Of a DNA stretch of 64,000 nt, positions 1 to 7,115 are shown one piece after another (within the stretch, counting starts at the first letter, position 1; each line of letters opens with the position of its first letter). The notes under the pieces are model-generated. The model was not told where the DNA came from, made no database searches, and worked only from the letters and a program-made list of their open reading frames with translations. Made by a program: the position numbers and the translations under genes. Source of the DNA: a virus; the IMG/VR virus record IMGVR_UViG_3300036820_000012, positions 16,724 through 80,723 of that record. One strand, 5' to 3'.

Positions 1-1
1 C

Positions 2-160
2 GTCGTCCTGCTGCCAGCCGACACGGCCGATGACTGGTACGAGTTCGGAGGCCGCTGCACCTGCAATCCGGACTACGACGACGCGGAAGCCGGGAAGCGC
101 TGCGCCCACAACGACATGGCTCGGCTTCGCGCGGTGCTTGCGCCAGAGCAGGAGGGGTGA
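2..160 (+). CDS. Hypothetical protein, 5' truncated by window edge
   Basis: An open frame enters from the left edge and ends in TGA at 158-160, giving the last 52 residues. It holds CTCNP and CAHND segments, so a small zinc-binding protein is possible. It ends 3 bases before the next gene and lies in the same plus-strand run of small phage genes. Its start lies outside the window and its function is unknown. Confidence 0.6.
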   Translation, partial: VVLLPADTADDWYEFGGRCTCNPDYDDAEAGKRCAHNDMARLRAVLAPEQEG

Positions 161-163
161 CCG

Positions 164-400
164 GTGGCTGAGCAGCTGCGCACCCACGCCATCACCACCC
201 TCGCCGAGCTCGAGAAGGCGATCGCCGAAGCCGTGGACGAAGCCTCCGACGCTGTGGCACCCGGTGCTGAGTTCCGCAAGGCACTGGCGCGGCGCATCTA
301 CGTGGATGCGTGTGAGTTCGCTGCGGCAGAGGCAGAGAGGGTTGCCCGGCCTGCGTACCGGAACTGGAAAGAGCGGCAGCAGGAGGCGAAGCCAGCGTGA
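164..400 (+). CDS. Hypothetical alpha-helical protein
   Basis: A 78-residue protein starting at GTG (164), with an AGGAGGGG ribosome site at the end of the preceding gene. It is rich in Ala and Glu with heptad-like spacing, so mostly helical, and no catalytic motif is visible. Its stop overlaps the GTG of the next gene by 4 bases (GTGA), the usual sign of translational coupling. Function unknown. Confidence 0.6.
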   Translation: MAEQLRTHAITTLAELEKAIAEAVDEASDAVAPGAEFRKALARRIYVDACEFAAAEAERVARPAYRNWKERQQEAKPA

Positions 401-753
401 TCTTCAACTTCGCTGCCGGCTTGCTGCTGCCGCCGCTGTCGGGCGTGGGCTGGCACTGGTTCTACCGGATCTTCCGCGTCCGCGCCTCCGTGCTCAGCGG
501 GTGGATGTGCAGCGCTGTCGTCGGCGGGACGTACTCCGTGATCCAGAAGGAGGACGCCTTCGCTGCGGGAGGCGGGATCAGCCTCATGATCGCGCTGGCC
601 ATCTGGCTCTGGCGCAGGCGGGAGGGCCGCAAGCGGGCCCCTAAGGCTCTCGGCTACAAGGCCCGTGCCCTCGTCGCTGCTCTTGTCCAGCGGGCCCGTG
701 AAGCCGCACAGCCCAGGCCAGTTCTGAAACCGCAGCGAGGAGGGGCGTTGTGA
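397..753 (+). CDS. Putative small membrane protein
   Basis: A 118-residue protein starting with GTG inside a GTGA overlap. Hydrophobic stretches at about residues 2-20 and 32-70 suggest two or three membrane segments. A basic C-terminal tail (RRREGRKRAPK and following) would face the cytoplasm. It sits at the end of the leftmost gene cluster, just before the repeat cluster at 846-932. Function unknown. Confidence 0.6.
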   Translation: MIFNFAAGLLLPPLSGVGWHWFYRIFRVRASVLSGWMCSAVVGGTYSVIQKEDAFAAGGGISLMIALAIWLWRRREGRKRAPKALGYKARALVAALVQRAREAAQPRPVLKPQRGGAL

Positions 754-845
754 AACGCCGTGGCGGCAAACGCTTCTCGTCGGCGGGGCCGCGTGTGGAT
801 GACCCGGAATCAATGGACGGTACATGGAAGGTGTGCGAACGGAGG

Positions 846-932
846 TTCCGGTGTTCCTGTCGTCAGCTTCCGGTGTTCTGCGCGACGTTCCGGTGTTGCG
901 CGTCAGGATCACGTGATCCTGGTTCCGGTGTT
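846..932. repeat. Iteron-like direct repeats, four copies of TTCCGGTGTT
   Basis: The 10-base unit TTCCGGTGTT occurs exactly at 846-855, 868-877, 888-897 and 923-932. The first three copies are 20 and 22 bases apart, about two helical turns; the fourth is 35 bases on, after an 18-bp palindrome. The cluster covers the 3' end of the winged-helix gene at 909-1331 and its downstream flank. Same-face spacing beside a DNA-binding protein gene suggests iterons of a replication origin or an autoregulatory operator. The function is inferred. Confidence 0.65.
904..921. promoter_or_regulatory. Perfect 18-bp palindrome within the iteron cluster
   Basis: CAGGATCACGTGATCCTG is identical to its reverse complement. 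It lies between repeat copies 3 and 4 and covers the TGA stop (909-911) of the winged-helix gene. A dimeric DNA-binding protein could bind it. No U-tract follows on either strand, so it does not look like an intrinsic terminator. Confidence 0.55.
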
Positions 933-1331
933 CCACTCAGCCTCAGCCTTCCGGGCGAGTGCAATCTTGCGCTCGTCGGCGCACAGCACGAAGACGCTGG
1001 CCCATCCACGCCGACCGTGGAACTTCCCGTTGGAGTGCCGGTACAGCAGGCCCTCCTCGAGCAGCACGTTGACGTGCTCGCGGACGGCCCGGGTGGACAG
1101 TCCCGTGGCCTGAGCGAGAAGCCGCTCACCGGGGCGCACGTTCTCGCCCGTGCCGTAGTCGGCGAAGGTGGCCAGCGCGTAGGCGACGGCCTTGGTCGTG
1201 GACGCGAGCGGCAGCCAGCGGATCAGGGGCACCCAGTCTTTGGGCGGCTGGGCCACGAGTTGGCGGGCGGTCACTGCTCGCTCGCCGTGCGGGGAGTGCC
1301 ACGGTGAGTCACCGCGCGAGTCCGTGGACAA
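909..1331 (-). CDS. Winged-helix DNA-binding protein, candidate replication initiator or regulator
   Basis: A 140-residue ORF. Residues about 65-110 form a wHTH: RPGERLLAQATGLSTRAVRE is the recognition part and HVNVLLEEGLLYR the next helix and wing start, as in GntR or Rep-type proteins. The C-terminus ends WNTGTRIT, where NTG is encoded by the fourth iteron copy. The listed start is TTG; a GTG at 1274, giving a protein starting MTARQLVAQP, is a credible alternative. The 3' repeat cluster makes a Rep-like or self-regulating role likely. It is transcribed against the genes on its left. Confidence 0.65.
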   Translation of the reverse strand: MSTDSRGDSPWHSPHGERAVTARQLVAQPPKDWVPLIRWLPLASTTKAVAYALATFADYGTGENVRPGERLLAQATGLSTRAVREHVNVLLEEGLLYRHSNGKFHGRRGWASVFVLCADERKIALARKAEAEWNTGTRIT

Positions 1332-1434
1332 GTAGGGGCACTTCGCTTAGCATGAGGGCGTTCCTTGGGCTAACGGGGGCACGCAGGGCCGGTTATCTCT
1401 TGGCAGGGAGACCGGCCTTTCGCATGCGCGAGGG

Positions 1435-1653
1435 CTATTCAGGCTTGCGGGCCGGCCTCTGCGGCATGTCGTCGATGTCGCCCACGTACCACCGGGCGAA
1501 CTTGCGCAGAAGTGCGGAGCGGTTGGAGTCGGGGTCGGCGCGCTTAGCCGACTCGTCCAGCCGCCGCCATAGGTCGTCATCCATGCGGATGCGCCGGAAT
1601 GGCGTTCCCTCTTGGGCCACGTGCTCTCCGTTGTCGGGCTTGCTGTCGTCCAC
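1435..1653 (-). CDS. Putative ribbon-helix-helix DNA-binding protein
   Basis: A protein of about 72 residues. The segment FRRIRMDDDLWRRLDESA followed by SNRSALLRKFARWYVGD has the beta-helix-helix pattern of Arc/CopG-type proteins. I chose the GTG at 1653 because AGAGGA lies 6 bases upstream; an ATG at 1668 is also open. The gene is divergent from the early operon and its start is next to the promoter at 1674-1702, so it may regulate that operon. The fold call is tentative. Confidence 0.6.
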   Translation of the reverse strand: MDDSKPDNGEHVAQEGTPFRRIRMDDDLWRRLDESAKRADPDSNRSALLRKFARWYVGDIDDMPQRPARKPE

Positions 1654-1673
1654 CGGACATCCTCTCATGTGGG

Positions 1674-1702
1674 TTGACTGTGCCTACAGTATGCCCTACG
1701 CT
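1674..1702 (+). promoter_or_regulatory. Sigma70-like promoter for the early plus-strand operon
   Basis: TTGACT at 1674-1679 and TACGCT at 1697-1702 are separated by 17 bases, a good match to an actinobacterial housekeeping promoter. Transcription would start near 1709, 25 bases before the first ATG of the operon at 1734. It lies in the short divergent gap beside the ribbon-helix-helix gene. Confidence 0.6.
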
Positions 1703-1733
1703 GGGGAGGACAGCAAGCGATCTAGGAGTACCG

Positions 1734-2093
1734 ATGAGCGTGACCCTCACCACCATCGAGGCGACTGGCGACGCCATCGCGGTCCTGCGTGACGCTGGCT
1801 ACCCCGGCGCGTACTTCGCCCCGGACGGCGGCGTCACGGTCGAGAGCCACGAGTCCGCATACCCCGGAATCCAGCGCGCCGATCACACGCCGAAGGCGAT
1901 CCGCACCGTCGTGCGGAAGGCCGCGCCGCGGACCGATCTCAGCGCCGCCACCGTTGCGCTCCGCTCGCTGCCGGGCGTCCTCCAGATCTCGGCGGACGCC
2001 GACACCGTGATCGTCATCCGCAACAAGGATCACTGCGGCCATCCCGGCTGCGTCTTCACGACGCCGCACACCCATGGAGGGATCGCGCCGTGA
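1734..2093 (+). CDS. Hypothetical early protein
   Basis: A 119-residue protein, the first gene of the early operon, with AGGAG 5 bases before ATG. The segment GVTVESHESAYPGI and the later DTVIVIRN strand suggest a small alpha/beta fold. A His/Cys-rich C-terminus (HCGHPGCVFTTPHTHGG) may bind metal. It overlaps the next gene by 4 bases. No family recognised. Confidence 0.65.
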   Translation: MSVTLTTIEATGDAIAVLRDAGYPGAYFAPDGGVTVESHESAYPGIQRADHTPKAIRTVVRKAAPRTDLSAATVALRSLPGVLQISADADTVIVIRNKDHCGHPGCVFTTPHTHGGIAP

Positions 2094-2305
2094 GCGTCAC
2101 CGCCCGCGACATCCTTCTCGACGCCGATACCTTCCGCCGGGCGTATCCGCACTGGCCGCACCCAGAGCCAGAGCCCGTCACCAGCGACTCGCGCTACGAC
2201 TCCGTCCGGACCATGCTGCACAACCGCTACAACGGCGTCATCCCAGTCACTGACGAGATGGTCCTGGCAGTCCTGGACGCGATAGACGAGGAGGCAGGGC
2301 AGTGA
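2090..2305 (+). CDS. Hypothetical early protein
   Basis: A 71-residue protein starting with GTG in a GTGA overlap with the preceding stop. It is acidic and Tyr/His-containing with a helical C-terminus (VTDEMVLAVLDAIDEEA). No catalytic or metal-binding motif is seen. It is coupled to its neighbours on both sides. Function unknown. Confidence 0.6.
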   Translation: MSVTARDILLDADTFRRAYPHWPHPEPEPVTSDSRYDSVRTMLHNRYNGVIPVTDEMVLAVLDAIDEEAGQ

Positions 2306-2559
2306 CCGACCTACCGCGCGGCTCACTGAAAGCTGGAGCCGAAGCCATCGACGGCGACCGCAAGACCGCCGAGGCAGTCCTGCGCGCAGCAATGCCGCAC
2401 ATCGAACGGGACGTGCGCCGCCAGATGGCCCGGCAGATGAAGAACGGCGCCATCGGCCTGGACCTGTACGGCACCTACTACGCGTGGCAGCGGTCACTGA
2501 GCCACGCTGCGCGGTCCGGGCTGCTGCCTGAGCCCGCAGATACGGAGGAGTCCCGATGA
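2302..2559 (+). CDS. Hypothetical helical protein
   Basis: An 85-residue protein with a GTG start overlapping the preceding TGA by 4 bases. The central part (IERDVRRQMARQMKNG) is a charged amphipathic helix, followed by LYGTYYAWQRSLSHAARSG. No motif identifies a function. It is part of the tightly packed early operon. Confidence 0.6.
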   Translation: MTDLPRGSLKAGAEAIDGDRKTAEAVLRAAMPHIERDVRRQMARQMKNGAIGLDLYGTYYAWQRSLSHAARSGLLPEPADTEESR

Positions 2560-2861
2560 CCAGCCAGCCCACACCCGACACCCTCGCCGCGCTGCTGCGC
2601 GAGACCTTCGCCGAGTACGACGGCGACCACATGGGCTTCCACGTCTACAAGGCAGTCCTTCGCCAGGTGATCATCGTGGAGATCCGCGGCGTCGACCTGC
2701 TGCCGTTCAATCCCGGCGAGGGGCCGAGGGCGGTCCTGGATGACTACGCGGCGGTGATCGCCGCTGCGGGCCATGAGGTGTGCAGCACGGGCTCGGTGCT
2801 CATGGTGTCGCCCACCCCTCCCACCTCCCCACCTGACCCAGCGCTGAGGAGCGAGCAATGA
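2556..2861 (+). CDS. Hypothetical early protein
   Basis: A 101-residue protein with ATGA overlap at its start and a well-placed GGAGG upstream. The pattern LLRETFAEYDGDHMGFHVYK followed by VIIVEIRGVDL suggests an alpha/beta domain. The C-terminus is Pro/Ser-rich and probably disordered. Function unknown. Confidence 0.6.
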   Translation: MTSQPTPDTLAALLRETFAEYDGDHMGFHVYKAVLRQVIIVEIRGVDLLPFNPGEGPRAVLDDYAAVIAAAGHEVCSTGSVLMVSPTPPTSPPDPALRSEQ

Positions 2862-3262
2862 CCGAGACCACGACTACGGAGCGAGCGTTTGACCGCCGCT
2901 GCCTTTGCCGCAAGCCCATCAGGAAACTGGCCCCCGAGAACCCCGAAGGCAACGCGTGGGAGGACGAGAAGGGCGACCTCTGGCACGAAGGCGGTGCGCT
3001 GCACGCACCAGACCCGGCATGGAAGCCACCTGAGACCGCGCCCTTCGTTTACGGCGTCGTCTTCTGCGGCGCCGACTGGGTCAGCGACTACTTCGGCGGC
3101 TGCCACGCGCACTCCCGCTACCGGGTGGAGCGCCCCGGCGACGGCTACGAGCCAGCCGAAGCGTGCCCAGCCCATCTCGCTGACATGATCGCCTACCTCG
3201 TGGACGGCGATGACGTGGCGGCCACGGTGCACGTCCGGTGGGACGAGGAGGACTCCCCGTGA
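2858..3262 (+). CDS. Hypothetical Cys/Trp-rich early protein
   Basis: A 134-residue acidic protein. Cysteines in RRCLCRKP, VVFCGAD and FGGCHAHS, with later EACPAH, could form one metal site. It ends with an acidic tail (WDEEDSP). Start and stop overlap the neighbouring genes by 4 bases. No known family recognised. Confidence 0.6.
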   Translation: MTETTTTERAFDRRCLCRKPIRKLAPENPEGNAWEDEKGDLWHEGGALHAPDPAWKPPETAPFVYGVVFCGADWVSDYFGGCHAHSRYRVERPGDGYEPAEACPAHLADMIAYLVDGDDVAATVHVRWDEEDSP

Positions 3263-3621
3263 CCACCGCCACCCTCCCGCTCCAGCCGGGCTGCATCCGT
3301 CTCATGCTCATCTGGGACGTGGCAGGCATCAGGATCATCAACGCGGACGTCTTCACCGACGCCGCCGAGGCAGCCCAGGCCCGCGCGAACCTGCGGGCCG
3401 GCCTGGATAGCGAGTTCCGCGACTATCCCGTCTCGCTGCCGGGGTTCATCTCGGCCGCATCCCTCCGTGAGCATCTGGAACGGCAGGCAGGCATCGAGCA
3501 CGAACTCGGCGACGACTACTCCGAGCGCGACATGAACGACGCGTACGAGCACTGGGGCGCTGCCCGCGGGTTCCGGGAAGCCGTCAAGCACATCGATCAC
3601 GAACTGGAGACATCCCGATGA
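3259..3621 (+). CDS. Hypothetical early protein
   Basis: A 120-residue protein. I placed the start at GTG 3259 because it forms a GTGA overlap with the previous stop; an in-frame start at 3238 would overlap more. The N-terminal half looks beta-stranded (CIRLMLIWDVAGIRIINADV), and the C-terminal half is helical and acidic. It ends in HELETSR, similar to the DELETAR end of the next gene, which reflects a shared ribosome-site sequence. Function unknown. Confidence 0.6.
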   Translation: MTTATLPLQPGCIRLMLIWDVAGIRIINADVFTDAAEAAQARANLRAGLDSEFRDYPVSLPGFISAASLREHLERQAGIEHELGDDYSERDMNDAYEHWGAARGFREAVKHIDHELETSR

Positions 3622-3911
3622 CCACCCGCCAGCCACCCCCTGACCGTGACGCCCCCGAGGGCTACCACCTGGTCGCCGTCCCCGAGGCCATAGGGCACTG
3701 GAGGGTGGCCGACGGGAAGCCGTGCCGCTATGCCCGGCAGGGTCACATCCGGTGCGGCCAGCCGTCTGTCGCCGAGATCCAGCGCGGAACCGTGCGGCGC
3801 CAGTGGTGGGCCTACTGCGAAACCCACGCCTACAGCCGCTGGGTCGAGAACGGGCGCGTCTGGGTCTGGATCCTGCGGGCCGACGATGACGAACTGGAGA
3901 CGGCCCGATGA
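3618..3911 (+). CDS. Hypothetical early protein
   Basis: A 97-residue protein with ATGA overlaps at both ends. It has Cys and His pairs (KPCRYARQGHIRCGQ and YCETHAYS), a likely single zinc site, with Trp-rich strands following. No family recognised. Confidence 0.6.
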   Translation: MTTRQPPPDRDAPEGYHLVAVPEAIGHWRVADGKPCRYARQGHIRCGQPSVAEIQRGTVRRQWWAYCETHAYSRWVENGRVWVWILRADDDELETAR

Positions 3912-4120
3912 CCACCGAAGCTCTGGACTGGCCAGCCGCACGCAAGGCCATCGACACCGCCATAGAACGCGCCCGGATCGAGATCGGGCGCACGGTCGAG
4001 GGTGCGCTGTACGAGCTCGGTGACGTCGGGAAGCGCATCGAGGCCACCATCCTGAGCCAGGTGCAGGACTCCCTGGACGACATAGACCAGACCGTGCCAC
4101 CGGAGGAAGACGATGGCTGA
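3908..4120 (+). CDS. Hypothetical helical protein
   Basis: A 70-residue protein in ATGA overlap with the previous gene. The sequence is almost entirely amphipathic helix (ARKAIDTAIERARIEIGRTV) with an acidic tail. No motif. It overlaps the next gene by 8 bases, and the GGAGGAAG inside its 3' end serves as that gene's ribosome site. Confidence 0.6.
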   Translation: MTTEALDWPAARKAIDTAIERARIEIGRTVEGALYELGDVGKRIEATILSQVQDSLDDIDQTVPPEEDDG

Positions 4121-4361
4121 CGAGCGCCCCCCCAACATCCACCTCGGCGCCGAGGCGACCGGCATCAAGGTCGGCCACGCCTGGACCGATGAGTGGGGTA
4201 CCACCCACGGCTCGCTGGACTTCGCCGCCTACAGCGACATCGTGTTCCACGACCCGCACCAGCCGCGCCACGTTGCTGCACTGCTGGAGGAACTCGCCGC
4301 AGCGATGGAGGCCGAGGCCGCAAGAGCGGAAGCAGAGAAGGAGGAACCCGATGGCGACTGA
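4113..4361 (+). CDS. Hypothetical early protein
   Basis: An 82-residue protein with GGAGGAAG upstream of its ATG. A beta-rich N-terminal part (IHLGAEATGIKVGHAW and SDIVFHD) is followed by an Ala/Glu helix. It contains the AAGGAGG site for the next gene. Function unknown. Confidence 0.6.
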   Translation: MADERPPNIHLGAEATGIKVGHAWTDEWGTTHGSLDFAAYSDIVFHDPHQPRHVAALLEELAAAMEAEAARAEAEKEEPDGD

Positions 4362-4848
4362 GACTGACCCCGTAACCGCCGAACTGGCCAAGATCTGCGC
4401 GATCACGGACGCGGCGACGCAAGGCCCGTGGGAGCACCTGCTTGACAACGAGGTCACCTACGGCTATCGGCGCGAAGGCTCCAAGCACATCGCTACCTGG
4501 ATCGCCACAGCCGGCGAAGGTGACGAGGACATCAGCGAGGAGGAGGACGACGCCAACGCCGACTTCATTGCTGCTGCCCGGTCCTACGTCCCCGTTCTCC
4601 TCGCTGCGGTTGAAGCGGTGCTGGCGCTCCACCAGCCGGGGCCCTTCGTGCTGCTCGGCGCCCTGTGCAAGGACCATGCGGTGTGCCGCGACTTCTCGAT
4701 TACCAGCAATGAGGCAGATCGCGTCAGGGCCTGCCCGGACTGCTCGGCGACCGTCAGGGTCTCCTGCACCTGCGGCTACCCGGATATCGAACGCTGCCCG
4801 CACCGTGAGGCCATCACCGCCAAACTGCTCAGCGAGGAGGGGGAGTGA
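4351..4848 (+). CDS. Hypothetical protein with C-terminal zinc site
   Basis: A 165-residue protein; ATG at 4351 follows AAGGAGG by 8 bases, which decides the start. The N-terminal two thirds resemble phage proteins that begin with a GPWEH segment and later have ADFIAAARSYVP. The C-terminal part has CPDCSATVRVSCTCGYP and CPHR, a plausible zinc ribbon. Overlaps the next gene by 4 bases. The family was not named with confidence. Confidence 0.65.
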   Translation: MATETDPVTAELAKICAITDAATQGPWEHLLDNEVTYGYRREGSKHIATWIATAGEGDEDISEEEDDANADFIAAARSYVPVLLAAVEAVLALHQPGPFVLLGALCKDHAVCRDFSITSNEADRVRACPDCSATVRVSCTCGYPDIERCPHREAITAKLLSEEGE

Positions 4849-5201
4849 ACAAGGAAGCGCTGGACTGGCTCGGCGAGGTCGTCCCCGTCTTCCGGGAGGC
4901 ACCGGCCGCCAACTATCCGCTGGCCGCCATCGGCGGATGGTCGCACGCCAATACCACTGTCCGCGAGGTTGCCGCCGAACCGGAGTTCTGGGAGTACGCG
5001 GACCTGCCGCGAGCCGAACTGGAGGCGCGCATCGCGGCAGCCGACGGCATCGAGCCCGCCCACGCGCTCTACGGCTGCACGTTCCTGTCTGGCGAGGTTC
5101 TTCTCGTTGACGGCTGCCACCGCTGGGCTGCCGCCGCAGCCCTCGGCTTCACGATCGCGCCGGTAGAGATGGCGTTCGAGCTGGTGAAGACCGATGACTG
5201 A
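4845..5201 (+). CDS. ParB/Srx-like fold protein (putative)
   Basis: A 118-residue protein. Residues about 82-97 read EVLLVDGCHRWAAAAALG, close to the DGxHRxxAA motif of ParB/sulfiredoxin-fold proteins, with a Cys in place of the usual His in the third motif position. The upstream N-terminal half does not give a clear partner motif. Start is GTG in a GTGA overlap. The role could be DNA binding, nuclease or regulation; the motif is the only evidence. Confidence 0.5.
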   Translation: MNKEALDWLGEVVPVFREAPAANYPLAAIGGWSHANTTVREVAAEPEFWEYADLPRAELEARIAAADGIEPAHALYGCTFLSGEVLLVDGCHRWAAAAALGFTIAPVEMAFELVKTDD

Positions 5202-5433
5202 CACCGCCTTCGTCACCGCCTTCCTCGAGGACGTCCGCGCCCAGGCACAGCAGGGCATGGTTCCCGCTGACGACGCGCTCAGGCTGCTGGCCATCGCCCA
5301 GGGCGTGCTGGACCTCGCCGACGGCTGGGAGGACAAAGCCACCACGCAGTACGCAGCTGTCCGGCAGTGCGCGGACGAGCTAAGGCGGCGGGTGGAACGG
5401 GAACTGCTCGGCGAGGGGGAGAGCGATGCCTGA
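5194..5433 (+). CDS. Hypothetical helical protein
   Basis: A 79-residue protein, mostly helical (VTAFLEDVRAQAQQGM and LRRRVERELLGEG). It overlaps both neighbours by 8 bases. Short helical proteins of this kind are common in actinophage early regions. Function unknown. Confidence 0.6.
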   Translation: MTDTAFVTAFLEDVRAQAQQGMVPADDALRLLAIAQGVLDLADGWEDKATTQYAAVRQCADELRRRVERELLGEGESDA

Positions 5434-5971
5434 CCCCGGAGAGCGCGTGGCCGAGACGAGCGGCCACCAGCATCGTTGGACTAGGCGCAGCTGGAAGGCG
5501 CAGCGCAGGTTCTGCGTCTGCGGCGAATGGGAGCCGGAGCCCGAGACGCCACTCCGCCCCCCACCCGAGCCGTGGATGACGCCCGAGGAAATGCTCCGCG
5601 AGTTCCACGAGACGGCCGGCCTCAGGCTGCCGGATCACCCGACGTTCGACATCGGCGCCGAGTTCGTCTCCGACGAGGTGCGGCAGAAAATGCTGGACTC
5701 CGAGGTGCAGGAACTCCGCGATGCCGTGGCGGCCGGGAACCTCACCGAAATAGCCGACGCGCTGGCCGACATCGTCTATGTCGCGGTCGGAACAGCGGTG
5801 ACCTACGGCATCCCGTTCGACGCGGTTTTTACTGAGGTCCACCGCAGCAATATGACCAAGTTCCTGCCGGGCGGCCCCGTGATCAACGAGGACGGGAAGA
5901 TCGTCAAAGGGACTGGCTACAAGCCGCCGCGCATCGCCGAACTACTCGGCAAGGAGACGGACCATGCCTGA
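5426..5971 (+). CDS. MazG-like nucleotide pyrophosphohydrolase domain protein
   Basis: A 181-residue protein. Residues about 60-170 fit an all-alpha NTP pyrophosphohydrolase: EFHETAGL near the start, SEVQELRDAV (ExxE), then EIADALADIVYVAVGTA (metal-binding E and D residues), and a C-terminal MTKFLPGGPVINEDGKIVKG typical of MazG-like phage enzymes. The family hydrolyses (d)NTPs or related phosphates to monophosphates and may alter nucleotide pools or alarmone signalling. The N-terminal 50 residues hold HQH and CVC and may bind zinc. Confidence 0.75.
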   Translation: MPDPGERVAETSGHQHRWTRRSWKAQRRFCVCGEWEPEPETPLRPPPEPWMTPEEMLREFHETAGLRLPDHPTFDIGAEFVSDEVRQKMLDSEVQELRDAVAAGNLTEIADALADIVYVAVGTAVTYGIPFDAVFTEVHRSNMTKFLPGGPVINEDGKIVKGTGYKPPRIAELLGKETDHA

Positions 5972-6293
5972 CTACCCAGACGAGGCCGTCCAGCGCGCCG
6001 CCGAGGTGATGCTGCGCCAGTACGAGAGCCAGTACGACGCGGCCCATCTCACCTGGCAGGACTTCGCCGATGACGCCAAGGCAATCCTGGACGCCGCCGC
6101 ACCTTCCCTCGCTGAGCCTTATGAGGATCTGCTCGGCAGCATCCACCTCTACATCCCCTGGCGCTTCGTCACGCTGCACCTCACGACGGAGCAGAAGGAA
6201 CTGTGGGCCGACGCGGTTGAGGCATGGTCAGCACGGCTGAACGCGGGCACCGAGGAGACGGCGACGGTCGACCGGTGGTGGCGTGATGCCTGA
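5964..6293 (+). CDS. Hypothetical early protein
   Basis: A 109-residue protein overlapping the MazG-like gene by 8 bases. The N-terminus (DEAVQRAAEVMLRQYESQYD) and the middle (WQDFADDAKAILDAA) are helical and acidic. No catalytic motif. Function unknown. Confidence 0.6.
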   Translation: MPDYPDEAVQRAAEVMLRQYESQYDAAHLTWQDFADDAKAILDAAAPSLAEPYEDLLGSIHLYIPWRFVTLHLTTEQKELWADAVEAWSARLNAGTEETATVDRWWRDA

Positions 6294-6609
6294 CCTGTCC
6301 CTCCTCCTCGGTGCCGCTGTCTTCGCCGCAGGCATGCTCACGGGACGGCTGTGGCCAGCGCGGCGCAAGCACCCGAAGCCGCCGAAGGCCGTGAAGCCCA
6401 CCTGCGGCTGTAAGCACGACCTGGCACACCACGAGCCAGACGGCAATGGCGGGGGAACCGTCTGCCACGGCACGCGCTCCGTGCCCATCGGGTGGAACAT
6501 CTACGGTGAGGAGCGGCAGTGGCGCGAGGAGCCATGCACCTGCAGGCAGTACACAGGAGCAAGGATCATCGACCCTGGCTACGTGGCCAGGGAACTGACG
6601 GAGGGTTAG
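6286..6609 (+). CDS. Small membrane-anchored protein with Cys/His site
   Basis: About 107 residues; an in-frame GTG at 6283 is an alternative start. One N-terminal membrane segment (LSLLLGAAVFAAGMLTG) is followed by a basic patch and then CGCKHDLAHH, VCHG and CTCRQY, enough for one or two zinc sites. The arrangement suggests a membrane-tethered cytoplasmic zinc domain. Function unknown. Confidence 0.6.
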   Translation: MPDLSLLLGAAVFAAGMLTGRLWPARRKHPKPPKAVKPTCGCKHDLAHHEPDGNGGGTVCHGTRSVPIGWNIYGEERQWREEPCTCRQYTGARIIDPGYVARELTEG

Positions 6610-6619
6610 CCTGAGTCCC

Positions 6620-6871
6620 GTGACCGACGACACCGCCTACCTCCAGGCAATCCTTGACAGGGGAGGCTGGCCGCCGCCAGGCGTGTATCAGATCAGCGCT
6701 CCGCTGACTCTGACAGGTGGCGGCGGCGGGTGGACTTCCGGTATCGCGGGCGCTAACGGAGGCTCAGGCGCCCCGAGCACCACGGCTGCCGTTCTCGCTG
6801 AGATTGACGCGGTCCTTGAAGACTGGGAAGACGACGAGGACGCCGCGCGGTGGCGGCCGGATGGCGAGTGA
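6620..6871 (+). CDS. Hypothetical protein
   Basis: An 83-residue protein starting with GTG. DDTAYLQAILDRGG and then GVYQISAPLTL resemble the start of a pectin-lyase-type beta-helix protein, but the sequence turns into a glycine stretch and an acidic tail, so it is either a remnant or a small unrelated protein. It overlaps the next gene by 11 bases. Confidence 0.5.
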   Translation: MTDDTAYLQAILDRGGWPPPGVYQISAPLTLTGGGGGWTSGIAGANGGSGAPSTTAAVLAEIDAVLEDWEDDEDAARWRPDGE

Positions 6872-7115
6872 CGGCCCGGTCATCCTCACCGCGTTCTGTC
6901 CGCCCGTCTGTGAGCACGGCCACGTCCTGCGTTACGGGGGCCGCAAGGACGCCAGGTTCCTGCCGAACAGAGTCACAGTCTCGTTCGCTACCTGCGACTG
7001 CCCGGCAGCCAGAGCGAAACCCGGTGCGTCAGGGCACATCGCCGTGCTCTGCCGCCGTTGCGAAGACGCAGGAGTTGAGACCTTGTTCTACGACCCTCCC
7101 CACGTTCCCGGTTAG
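6861..7115 (+). CDS. Hypothetical Cys-rich protein
   Basis: An 84-residue protein. Cysteines at FCPPVCEHGH, ATCDCPA and LCRRCED suggest two zinc sites. It is the last plus-strand gene of the early run; its stop overlaps the end of the convergent GIY-YIG gene by 4 bases. Function unknown. Confidence 0.6.
   Translation: MASDGPVILTAFCPPVCEHGHVLRYGGRKDARFLPNRVTVSFATCDCPAARAKPGASGHIAVLCRRCEDAGVETLFYDPPHVPG

Noticed and set aside
846-932. CRISPR-like array
   Set aside because: Repeats are only 10 bases with 10-25 base gaps, and no cas genes are present.
750-1307. 185-codon plus-strand ORF across the iteron cluster and the winged-helix gene
   Set aside because: It is antisense to the wHTH protein and its middle is the repeat array; no recognisable motif. 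Treated as a chance ORF in GC-rich DNA, although its GTG overlaps the preceding stop.
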